From Bacteroidales bacterium (lineage in GTDB: Bacteria; Bacteroidota; Bacteroidia; Bacteroidales; UBA932): a stretch of DNA of 16,500 nucleotides. Below, piece after piece: positions 1-6,204 of this stretch (position 1 is the first letter of the stretch; each line of letters starts with the position of its first letter). The translations under genes were made by a program, and so were the position numbers. The stretch lies in the NCBI GenBank assembly GCA_017556665.1, contig JAFYMJ010000338.1:1-16500 (forward strand), read 5' to 3'. Below the pieces are notes generated by a model. The model saw nothing but the letters and a program-made list of their open reading frames with translations, was not told the DNA's origin and ran no database searches.

Positions 1-104
1 AGGTTATCAAATTCATTAAAGACAAATGTCCGGTAACTGAGAGAGTTTACACAGATGAGTCTAAAGCAAACAACTTCTCAGATGTTGATTTTGATCAACT
101 ATAA
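1..104 (+). CDS. C-terminal end of an unidentified protein (5' end outside the window)
   Basis: The third forward frame is open from the left edge to a TAA at 102-104 and encodes about 33 residues. The tail contains CPVTERVYTDES and ends NNFSDVDFDQL. It is hydrophilic, acidic at the very end, and has no membrane segment. It reads as coding because the codons are ordinary for the neighbourhood and a strong terminator follows 43 bp after the stop. I do not recognise the family from this fragment and assign no function. Confidence 0.7.
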   Translation, partial: VIKFIKDKCPVTERVYTDESKANNFSDVDFDQL

Positions 105-147
105 TAATTAACCAAGCAGTTTAACATTTTTAAAAAGTATATAAGGA

Positions 148-193
148 GAGGGCATCCAAAAGCAACAATGCAAAGGATGCCCTCAACTTTTTT
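148..193 (+). terminator. Rho-independent terminator of the leftmost gene
   Basis: A perfect 10-bp stem pairs GAGGGCATCC (148-157) with GGATGCCCTC (175-184) around a 17-nt loop. A run of six T follows at 188-193. It lies 43 bp after the stop of the partial plus-strand gene and should end its transcript. On the minus strand no comparable T run follows the stem, so it is best read as plus-strand only. Confidence 0.9.
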
Positions 194-370
194 GCAAATG
201 CCCAACTGGACAGGAACAGGCAAGGTCTGAAAAATATCCTTCAGGGGCGTAGGCAATCATTGCAGATGAACCATAAAATTTACGTATGGTTGAACAAATG
301 CCTCTTCGTAGACAATATGGAGCATTTGTGAGTTATGAAATTATGGCTCAGATGGAATAGGTTGGGTATA
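194..370. other. Intergenic stretch with several hairpins, no clear gene
   Basis: No convincing gene lies between the two terminators. Several short inverted repeats follow each other: CTGAA/TTCAG (227-231 with 240-244), AACCATA/TATGGTT (269-275 with 285-291), ACAAATGC/GCATTTGT (294-301 with 322-329) and TGAG/CTCA (329-332 with 347-350). The minus strand has an open frame of about 45 codons ending at a TGA beside the terminator stem, containing the peptide APEGYFSDLACSCPVGHLQKS. Its only ATG is about 23 codons before the stop. It could be a structured RNA, the relic of a gene, or chance. Confidence 0.4.
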
Positions 371-402
371 TATAAAAATAGAGTGACCTTTTGGGTCACT
401 CT
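371..402 (-). terminator. Rho-independent terminator downstream of tRNA-Cys
   Basis: On the minus strand a perfect 9-bp stem, AGAGTGACC/GGTCACTCT (402-394 with 388-380), closes a 5-nt loop and is followed by TATTTTTATA. It begins 4 bp beyond the tRNA 3' end, so it ends the tRNA transcript. No hairpin separates the upstream protein operon from the tRNA, so it may serve both. Confidence 0.88.
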
Positions 403-406
403 ATTG

Positions 407-477
407 AGGTTCCAAGCAGATTCGAACTGCTGTAAACGGTTTTGCAGACCGGTGCCTAGCCGCTCGGCCATGGAACC
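407..477 (-). tRNA. tRNA-Cys, anticodon GCA
   Basis: On the minus strand a 71-nt cloverleaf folds. The 7-bp acceptor stem is GGTTCCA (477-471) with TGGAACC (414-408). The anticodon arm has loop CTGCAAA, anticodon GCA at 445-443, and the T arm contains GTTCGAATC. The discriminator base is U (position 407), as expected for cysteine tRNAs. The 3' CCA is not encoded, so it must be added by nucleotidyltransferase. The gene lies 37 bp downstream of the methionine-sulfoxide reductase gene and has a good promoter of its own. Confidence 0.96.
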
Positions 478-495
478 ATTTCCCTAATGGGATTG

Positions 496-526
496 CAAAT
501 ATAAAGATGATATTTTAAAAATCAAA
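496..526 (-). promoter_or_regulatory. Bacteroidota-type promoter for tRNA-Cys, overlapping the end of the fRMsr gene
   Basis: Reading the minus strand, a -33 box TTTG (526-523) is followed after exactly 19 bp by TATATTTG (503-496). This matches the Bacteroides primary-sigma consensus TTTG-N19..21-TAnnTTTG. The start site would fall near 490, giving a short leader before the tRNA 5' end at 477. The -33 box lies within the last codons of the upstream reductase gene. Confidence 0.75.
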
Positions 527-1003
527 ATTTATTTTACCTAAAATATCTTCAAGATACTCTTTGTCGGTGAAACTGAATGTATTAAGTTCTTTACTGTCTA
601 TATCTAAAACAGCAACTACCTCGCCATTTCTTATTACTGGAACTACTATTTCCGATTTACTGAGGCTGCTGCAGGCTATGTGTCCTGGGAACTCATCTAC
701 ATTTGGAACAATTATTGTCTGCTTTTGTTTCCATGCTGTTCCACATACCCCCTTACCATAATTGATTCTTGTACAAGCCAAAGGTCCTTGAAAAGGGCCT
801 AACACAAGCTGCAGTGAATCTCTGGTTTGCTTAACAAAATAAAAACCAACCCACCAGAAATCAAAAGCCTCTTTAAGCATGGCACAAAAATTTGATGTAT
901 TGGCAATCAGATCGGTCTCTCCATTTAAGATTGCCTCAATCTGAGGAATAATTTCCTTATAGATCTCTTCCTTAGTGGAAGAAGTTACCTTAAAGTTCTC
1001 CAT
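515..1003 (-). CDS. msrC: Free methionine-(R)-sulfoxide reductase (GAF-domain fRMsr)
   Basis: This 162-residue cytoplasmic enzyme reduces free L-methionine-(R)-sulfoxide to methionine, repairing oxidised free methionine. The whole protein is a single GAF domain of family-typical length. All three family cysteines are present: C77 (in LACTRI), C87 (in GKGVCGTAW) and C111 (in HIACSS). Their spacings of 10 and 24 residues equal those of C84, C94 and C118 in E. coli fRMsr, where the last is catalytic and the others resolve it. WWVGFY (50-55) and the C-terminal AVLDIDS are also typical. The ATG follows 2 bp after the nitroreductase stop, so the gene is probably translated from the same transcript. 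It is the last protein gene before tRNA-Cys. The assignment is firm because of the cysteine triad. Confidence 0.93.
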   Translation of the reverse strand: MENFKVTSSTKEEIYKEIIPQIEAILNGETDLIANTSNFCAMLKEAFDFWWVGFYFVKQTRDSLQLVLGPFQGPLACTRINYGKGVCGTAWKQKQTIIVPNVDEFPGHIACSSLSKSEIVVPVIRNGEVVAVLDIDSKELNTFSFTDKEYLEDILGKINFDF

Positions 1004-1005
1004 AT

Positions 1006-1644
1006 CTACAGCACCAAATCTTCCAATTTTACCTTTGGAACAAAGTGAACCCCATCCTTTCTGTAATAGTTATGGTTTTCATCCTCTCCAATAGGAATTA
1101 TCTGAATGTTTTCTGCCCCTTTCCCAATTGCAAGAATCAGAAGAGGCTCATATTTCAAATTGAACTCTTTTGTAATTTCTGCTTTATTCAAAGCTCCAAT
1201 ACAGATACCGTTAAGACCCATTTCAACGCTCTTTAAAAGCATACTTTGGCTCACAATGCCCAAATCTACTCCAATCCACTTGTTTTCCGGCACAGTTGAG
1301 CAAATTATGATAAACGCATTGGGTTCTGTCCCTGGGAATGGAAGATTCAACTCTGGCAATGCCCCACCCCATTTTATATTTTTAAGTACTTTGTCTGCCT
1401 GCTCAGATGTTACCAGTTTAAATCTTAAAGCTTGCTGATTTTTTGCACTTGGTACTTTTGTGGCAACATCTGCAATCTTAAGCAACTCCTCTTTTGAAAC
1501 AATATAGCTTGAATCGTAGCCTCTATAGCTTCTGTTCTTTAGCAACAATGAGTTCAGACTAAGGTTATTCACCACTTTTTTTTGAACATTGCCCTTATTC
1601 TCCTGATATTGCTCAAACTTTTTTTCCAAATAATTGTCTGCCAT
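1006..1644 (-). CDS. Nitroreductase-family flavoprotein
   Basis: The 212-residue protein belongs to the nitroreductase (NfsA/FRP-like) fold, whose members bind FMN and use NAD(P)H to reduce quinones, nitro compounds or other acceptors. The family signature NRSYRGYD at 37-44 supplies the arginine that usually contacts FMN phosphate. PSAKNQQ (65-71) follows as the second flavin-binding segment. Later, GVDLGIVSQSMLL leads into a Gly-rich GLNGICIGAL segment and LILAIGKG near the C terminus. About 30 residues precede the core and are charged, with no signal peptide. The true substrate cannot be told from sequence. The gene starts 4 bp after the methyltransferase stop and ends 2 bp before the methionine-sulfoxide reductase, with which it forms a redox-flavoured tail of the operon. 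Confidence 0.88.
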   Translation of the reverse strand: MADNYLEKKFEQYQENKGNVQKKVVNNLSLNSLLLKNRSYRGYDSSYIVSKEELLKIADVATKVPSAKNQQALRFKLVTSEQADKVLKNIKWGGALPELNLPFPGTEPNAFIIICSTVPENKWIGVDLGIVSQSMLLKSVEMGLNGICIGALNKAEITKEFNLKYEPLLILAIGKGAENIQIIPIGEDENHNYYRKDGVHFVPKVKLEDLVL

Positions 1645-1648
1645 AACA

Positions 1649-2860
1649 CTACTCCACTAATAATACCAAACCTTTCAAATACTCACCCTCTGGATGATAT
1701 ATGCTAACCGGATGGTCTGCCGGTTGAGTCAATCTGTGCAGTATTCTCACTTTTCTGCCAGTCTGGGCAGCCGCCGAGAATATTGCCAATGCAAAAGCCT
1801 GCTTGTCAACTACCTGTGAACAACTGTAACAGAAGACCAATCCTCCCGGTTTTACCTTTTCAATAGCTAAGGCATTGAGTCTCTTGTAAGCTCTTAGTGC
1901 ATTATCCAAAGCTCTCCTGTGTTTTGCAAATGCAGGTGGATCAACTACAATCAAATCATATTTGTTTCCTGCTGCATTCCTCATAAACTCTATTGCATCC
2001 TCACAATAAGAGTGGTGTTGGACACCCTCCTCAAAACCGTTAAGGTATACATTCTCCTTAACAAGATCCATTGCCTTTTTGGAACTGTCTACCGAGTCTA
2101 CAGATTTTGCCCCAGCATTAAGTGCATATATTGAGAATCCTCCAGTGTAACAGAAAAGGTTAAGGACTGTCTTATCCTTGGCATACTTTGCCACCAGTTC
2201 CCTATTGTCTCTCTGATCAAGGAAAAAGCCTGTCTTTTGTCCCTCAACCCAGTTTACATAAAACTTGTTATTGTTCTCAACTACAACCTCTGCACCATTG
2301 GATCCAACCATTTCTGATGCAACTGCACCACCCCATATATATCCATCTTTAAGATCCAGTCCAGCCTTGAATGGAGCTGTACCTTCACTTTTGTCATATA
2401 TAGCTTCCAACGATTTGCCATACACCCTTTTAAGTGCCTCTGCTATAGCATCCTTAGAAAGGAACATACCTGCAGAGTGGGCTTGGATGACCGCAGTTTT
2501 ATTGTATATGTCAATAATCAGTCCTGGCAAGAAATCACCCTCGCCATGAACAAGTCTGTAACAGTTTGTAGATTCAGAAGATGTCAGCCCTAACGAAGCT
2601 CTGGCATTAAAAGCTGCCATAAGCCTGCTGTACCAGAAGTCAGCATCAATGCTGCACTTGTCAAAACTTAATATTCTGACTGTAATGGACCCAATCTGAT
2701 AGTGTCCACATCCCAGATACTCTCCAGATTTTGAATAAACCTCAACAACCTCACCCTCTACAGGATTACCCTCTATTTTATTTACAGCTCCAGAAAACAC
2801 CCATGGATGGAATCTTTTTAAAGAGCTCTCTTTTCCTTTATTTAAAAATATTTTAACCAT
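1649..2860 (-). CDS. rlmI: RlmI-type class I rRNA (cytosine-C5) methyltransferase
   Basis: With the ATG at 2860 the protein has 403 residues, close to E. coli RlmI, which makes m5C1962 in 23S rRNA. An N-terminal PUA-like domain (about 1-75, beginning MVKIFLNKGKESSLKRFHPW) is followed by a middle domain and a Rossmann methyltransferase domain from about 200. Visible motifs are KTGFFLDQR (209-217), SAM motif I NLFCYTGGFS (234-243), DPPAFAK (307-313) and FCYSCS (343-348), whose cysteine fits the m5C chemistry. The reading frame extends upstream to 2935, but those 25 codons overlap the exonuclease gene and look unlike the family. The chosen ATG overlaps the exonuclease stop by 8 bp (ATGGTTAA), a coupling arrangement. 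The RNA target is inferred from the family, so a related position or substrate remains possible. Confidence 0.87.
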   Translation of the reverse strand: MVKIFLNKGKESSLKRFHPWVFSGAVNKIEGNPVEGEVVEVYSKSGEYLGCGHYQIGSITVRILSFDKCSIDADFWYSRLMAAFNARASLGLTSSESTNCYRLVHGEGDFLPGLIIDIYNKTAVIQAHSAGMFLSKDAIAEALKRVYGKSLEAIYDKSEGTAPFKAGLDLKDGYIWGGAVASEMVGSNGAEVVVENNNKFYVNWVEGQKTGFFLDQRDNRELVAKYAKDKTVLNLFCYTGGFSIYALNAGAKSVDSVDSSKKAMDLVKENVYLNGFEEGVQHHSYCEDAIEFMRNAAGNKYDLIVVDPPAFAKHRRALDNALRAYKRLNALAIEKVKPGGLVFCYSCSQVVDKQAFALAIFSAAAQTGRKVRILHRLTQPADHPVSIYHPEGEYLKGLVLLVE

Positions 2861-3461
2861 TTGTTTCTGTTTGAGCCTTGTAATCTTCCAGTTTAAAATA
2901 CATCTCTCTACATATCCAAGCATCAATGGCAGCATATTTCAATTGAGCTTCTGACAAATGAGACGATTCCCAATTTGACAATTGCTGAGATTTTGACACT
3001 CTCCAGCCCAAAATTATGGCAGCCATTTTTCGTACACTCTTCTCCTGGATATCAAAATTGGGAGCAAGTCTTTGCAAATCCACAAAACTGTGAGGGACAA
3101 AACGTCTGTACTCCTGCAAACCTCTAATATCATCGTGTACAGCCGCACCTACCTTTACAATAGATGGACTTGATAGAATTGCTGCCAGTTTTGGAGGTAC
3201 ACCTACCTGCTGTAATCTAAAAATAAATGCCTTTTTTTCTCCCGACAATTGGAGTATTGCCATTTTGTTCCGTGGAACCTTAGGGACAAAACAAGGTTTG
3301 GTTTCTGTATCGAAACCAATTACCTTTTGTTTTTTCAAATATTCAATAGCATGCTCAAACTCTTCTCCGCTGGAGTGATTTACAACAAATATCTCCCCAT
3401 CAAAAGAGGCCATATCAAGTTTCTCAATCTCTTCTGCGGTTATCTTTTGCGCAAAACCCAT
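2853..3461 (-). CDS. DEDDy-type 3'-5' exonuclease domain protein (RNase D / WRN-exonuclease-like)
   Basis: The 202-residue protein is essentially one DnaQ-fold exonuclease domain. All four metal-binding acidic positions of the DEDD family are visible: D51 and E53 in GFDTET (Exo I), D111 in VHDDIRGL (Exo II) and D180 in YAAIDAW (Exo III), with Y176 marking the DEDDy subtype. It is therefore probably an active Mg2+-dependent 3'-5' nuclease on RNA or DNA. It lacks the HRDC domain of full-length RNase D, so it resembles the stand-alone WRN-exonuclease-like proteins common in Bacteroidota. It lies 2 bp after the racemase-like gene and overlaps the RlmI-type gene by 8 bp. Its pairing with an rRNA methyltransferase suggests RNA metabolism, but that is inference. 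Confidence 0.88.
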   Translation of the reverse strand: MGFAQKITAEEIEKLDMASFDGEIFVVNHSSGEEFEHAIEYLKKQKVIGFDTETKPCFVPKVPRNKMAILQLSGEKKAFIFRLQQVGVPPKLAAILSSPSIVKVGAAVHDDIRGLQEYRRFVPHSFVDLQRLAPNFDIQEKSVRKMAAIILGWRVSKSQQLSNWESSHLSEAQLKYAAIDAWICREMYFKLEDYKAQTETNG

Positions 3462-3463
3462 CT

Positions 3464-4966
3464 TTACTCAAGAATTTGTTTTATTTTTTCATATGATTTA
3501 GGAAGCATACTCTCAATTCTTCCCAATGTTGCCTCGTCAAGATATCTTCTTGAGAATGGAACAAATACAGTAGTAATCTCATCTGTACCATACTCCCTTC
3601 CATATTTGAAATTGTAAGTAAGGTTACCGTCATCATCTATACAATCGGGAGCCAAACCATAAACAGGGACAGATATATATGCATCCAATTTACCTTTTCC
3701 AGGATTAAGAGCCAACTGGTTGTCTTGCCTTAATGTCTGATAACACTCCAATGCAGTATAGACAGCAGGGTCAATAAATTCAAAATCCTTTGCAATAAGA
3801 CCCGCATATACATACTCTCCATTTGAGTTTTTGTAATGTCTAAGCTGCTCTATTGTCTGTTGCAATGTCTCAATCATGAAAGGATAGTGTGTACAACCCA
3901 AGATAACATATTTAAGAGGCACTTTTGCACCACTTTGTCTGTGTTTCTCTACAAGATTTACCAAATGAAGTCTTGCATAATTCTGTGCTGAATTAAGCTG
4001 GAAAGCTTTATAGTTACCACTTGCATCCTTCTCTCTTAAAATTGCTCCGTCATTGTACTCAAAGCTGTATGCTGGCAATAATGACATTTTAATGTCGCCC
4101 TCATTCTGGCCTAGTACAGGACCTCTGTATGATTCGCGTGGAGAAGTCAATTCAACATTTACAAAATCTTTTTCTCTGTCAACAGCCTCTGCAAAACCAA
4201 CACAAGGTATATTTACAACTTTAATGAACTCCTTGTGACCTTTAGCCTCTCTCTCCTGCATAATTGTTCTTTCGTATGCTCCAGAAGCAATGGTACCAAC
4301 AGTAGCAAGAACTCCTACAGCAAGAGAATCCTCTTTTTCCACGCTGTTTGTTTTTGCAATCTTATCCAACAATGCATTTACTCCGGCATTTATTACACCA
4401 ATAACCTTAACGCCAGTTTCGCTTTCATTCAAAAGTGTTCCAACATCCTCCAAACCCCATGCAGTTGCTGTATTGCATGCAATTACAAGTATCTTTGACT
4501 GGGCCTTGTTTCCCAATGGCTTTTTATCCATTGGATTTTCGTAATATTTGTCACCCAAAAGGAACAAGGCATCCTTTACTACAAGTTCCTTAAAAAAGTC
4601 CTGTTTGTTTTCAGCTGCATAGTTTCCATATGGCATATTTGCTCTGTCTGCCAAATATGTAAAATGCTCGCCACTGAAATCTGGAATTCCGTCGGGACCC
4701 AATTCTCCCGATATATTGTTTACCATATCTGCCTTAAGCAGTACCTCCAATACGGTAAGTCCACCTGTTCCGGAATCAAATACTCCAATAGGAAGGATCC
4801 TTTTTTCTTTTGGGAATTGGGAAAAATTACCATAAAAAGGGGAGTCTACATCACCAATTGCCTTCTTTATGATTGGAGAAAGCTCCACCTCTTGTTTTAC
4901 ATTCTTGTTCTCACCACATGAAACAAGAATCAATGCCATTATAAGTAATCCAAAATATCTTTTCAT
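3464..4966 (-). CDS. Predicted lipoprotein of the glutamate/aspartate racemase (MurI-like) superfamily
   Basis: At 500 residues this protein is nearly twice as long as cytoplasmic glutamate racemase MurI (about 265-285), which supplies D-glutamate for peptidoglycan. It starts with a lipoprotein signal peptide: two basic residues, a hydrophobic stretch (5-15) and lipobox LVSC with the lipidated cysteine at 17. MurI landmarks follow in order: GVFDSGTGGLTVL (61-73), DRANMPYG (107-114), IACNTATAWG with catalytic C164, LATVGTIASGAYE (220-232) and LGCTHYPF with the second catalytic C358. The fold and both racemisation cysteines are therefore intact. Extra length comes from insertions, notably about 262-350, and a C-terminal extension after 365. 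Export means it would act in the periplasm or on the outer membrane, where its substrate is unknown. The gene sits 8 bp after purM and 2 bp before the exonuclease. It could be a true periplasmic racemase or a repurposed homologue. Confidence 0.85.
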   Translation of the reverse strand: MKRYFGLLIMALILVSCGENKNVKQEVELSPIIKKAIGDVDSPFYGNFSQFPKEKRILPIGVFDSGTGGLTVLEVLLKADMVNNISGELGPDGIPDFSGEHFTYLADRANMPYGNYAAENKQDFFKELVVKDALFLLGDKYYENPMDKKPLGNKAQSKILVIACNTATAWGLEDVGTLLNESETGVKVIGVINAGVNALLDKIAKTNSVEKEDSLAVGVLATVGTIASGAYERTIMQEREAKGHKEFIKVVNIPCVGFAEAVDREKDFVNVELTSPRESYRGPVLGQNEGDIKMSLLPAYSFEYNDGAILREKDASGNYKAFQLNSAQNYARLHLVNLVEKHRQSGAKVPLKYVILGCTHYPFMIETLQQTIEQLRHYKNSNGEYVYAGLIAKDFEFIDPAVYTALECYQTLRQDNQLALNPGKGKLDAYISVPVYGLAPDCIDDDGNLTYNFKYGREYGTDEITTVFVPFSRRYLDEATLGRIESMLPKSYEKIKQILE

Positions 4967-4974
4967 TTTTACCT

Positions 4975-6198
4975 TTATTTAGAGTATTCAAAATATCCAT
5001 GCTCGCTGGTAAGCAATACCTTTGCATTTCCATCCTTGCTCTCTTCTACCCTTCCAATAACTTTTGCATCAACATCATATTTCTTGGAAATTGCTATAAT
5101 ATCTTCAGCTATCTCTGCAGGCACATAGAACTCCATTCTATGTCCCATATTAAACACTTTGTACATCTCTTGCCAGCTTGTGCCAGACTCTTTTTGAATA
5201 ACCTCAAACAATACTGGAGTTGGGAACAGATTGTCCTTTACAATTGTAAGGTTGTCTACAAAGTGAAGAATCTTGGTTTGTGCACCACCTGAACAGTGAA
5301 TCATACCATCAATCTTGCTTCTGTATTTGTCCAATACCTCCTTTACAATTGGAGCATATGTTCTTGTAGGGGAAAGAACCAATTTTCCATATGTAAGGCC
5401 GCTCTTAGGCTCCACCTCATCAAGTCTTTTTGAACCTGAATACACCAAATCATATGGAACTGCAGCATCATAGCTCTCAGGATATTTTTCTGCAATGTAT
5501 TTTGCAAACACATCGTGTCTTGCAGATGTAAGACCATTGCTACCCATTCCTCCGTTATACTCTGTCTCGTATGAAGCCTTACCACATGATTCCAAAGCAA
5601 CAATTACATCACCAGCTTTAATATTGGCATTATCAATTACATCACTGCGTTTCATCCTTGCACAAACAGTACTGTCCACAATAATTGTTCTCACCAAATC
5701 ACCAACGTCTGCAGTCTCTCCTCCTGTAAGAACCAACTTTACACCGTAGCTTTCCATTGTTTTTGCAAAATTCTCAGATGCAGCAATAAGTCTGCTTATT
5801 ACAGAGCCTGGGATAAGCTGCTTGTTTCTGCCAATTGTAGATGAAAGCATAATATTGTCTACCGCACCAACACATAGCAGATCATCTGTATTCATAACAA
5901 TTGCATCCTGAGCAATACCATCCCACACACTCATATCACCTGTCTCTTTCCAATATGAATATGCCAATGATGATTTTGTACCTGCTCCGTCTGCATGCAT
6001 TACTATACAATAGTCAGGATCTCCCGACAAGAAATCAGGGACTATCTTACAAAATGCCTTAGGGAACAATCCTTTATCTACATTTTTAATTGCTGCGTGT
6101 ACATCTTCCTTTGCAGAAGAAACACCTCTTAACGCGTATCTGTTGCTTTGATTCTCTTGTTGCATAACATTAAATTTACATCTCACAAAATTAGACAT
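4975..6198 (-). CDS. purM: Phosphoribosylformylglycinamidine cyclo-ligase (AIR synthetase)
   Basis: PurM closes the imidazole ring, converting FGAM and ATP to 5-aminoimidazole ribonucleotide in de novo purine synthesis. The protein has the PurM nucleotide-binding segment HADGAGTKSSLAY (68-80), then QDAIVMNTDDLLCVGA (97-112), LTGGETADVGDLVRT (157-171), the NGGMGSNGLTSAR segment and GHRMEFYVP near the C terminus. The long form (about 390-407 residues rather than about 345) is usual in Bacteroidota. The first ATG lies 6 bp after the glnN stop and is preceded by AGGTAGG. Homology to the family begins only around residue 20 (RYALRGVS), so the internal ATG at 6165, giving 396 residues, is an equally good or better start. 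Tight linkage to glnN joins glutamine supply to a glutamine-consuming pathway. Confidence 0.94.
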   Translation of the reverse strand: MSNFVRCKFNVMQQENQSNRYALRGVSSAKEDVHAAIKNVDKGLFPKAFCKIVPDFLSGDPDYCIVMHADGAGTKSSLAYSYWKETGDMSVWDGIAQDAIVMNTDDLLCVGAVDNIMLSSTIGRNKQLIPGSVISRLIAASENFAKTMESYGVKLVLTGGETADVGDLVRTIIVDSTVCARMKRSDVIDNANIKAGDVIVALESCGKASYETEYNGGMGSNGLTSARHDVFAKYIAEKYPESYDAAVPYDLVYSGSKRLDEVEPKSGLTYGKLVLSPTRTYAPIVKEVLDKYRSKIDGMIHCSGGAQTKILHFVDNLTIVKDNLFPTPVLFEVIQKESGTSWQEMYKVFNMGHRMEFYVPAEIAEDIIAISKKYDVDAKVIGRVEESKDGNAKVLLTSEHGYFEYSK

Positions 6199-6204
6199 TT
6201 TTTC

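Noticed and set aside
280..471. Minus-strand open frame of 63 codons
   Set aside because: It overlaps the tRNA-Cys gene and its terminator, so it is a chance frame.
2861..2935. 25-codon N-terminal extension of the RlmI-type methyltransferase frame
   Set aside because: It overlaps the end of the exonuclease gene in another frame, and the family-like sequence begins at the ATG at 2860.
3464..4966. Calling this gene simply murI
   Set aside because: The lipoprotein signal and 500-residue length make a cytoplasmic D-glutamate supply role doubtful, so no symbol was given.
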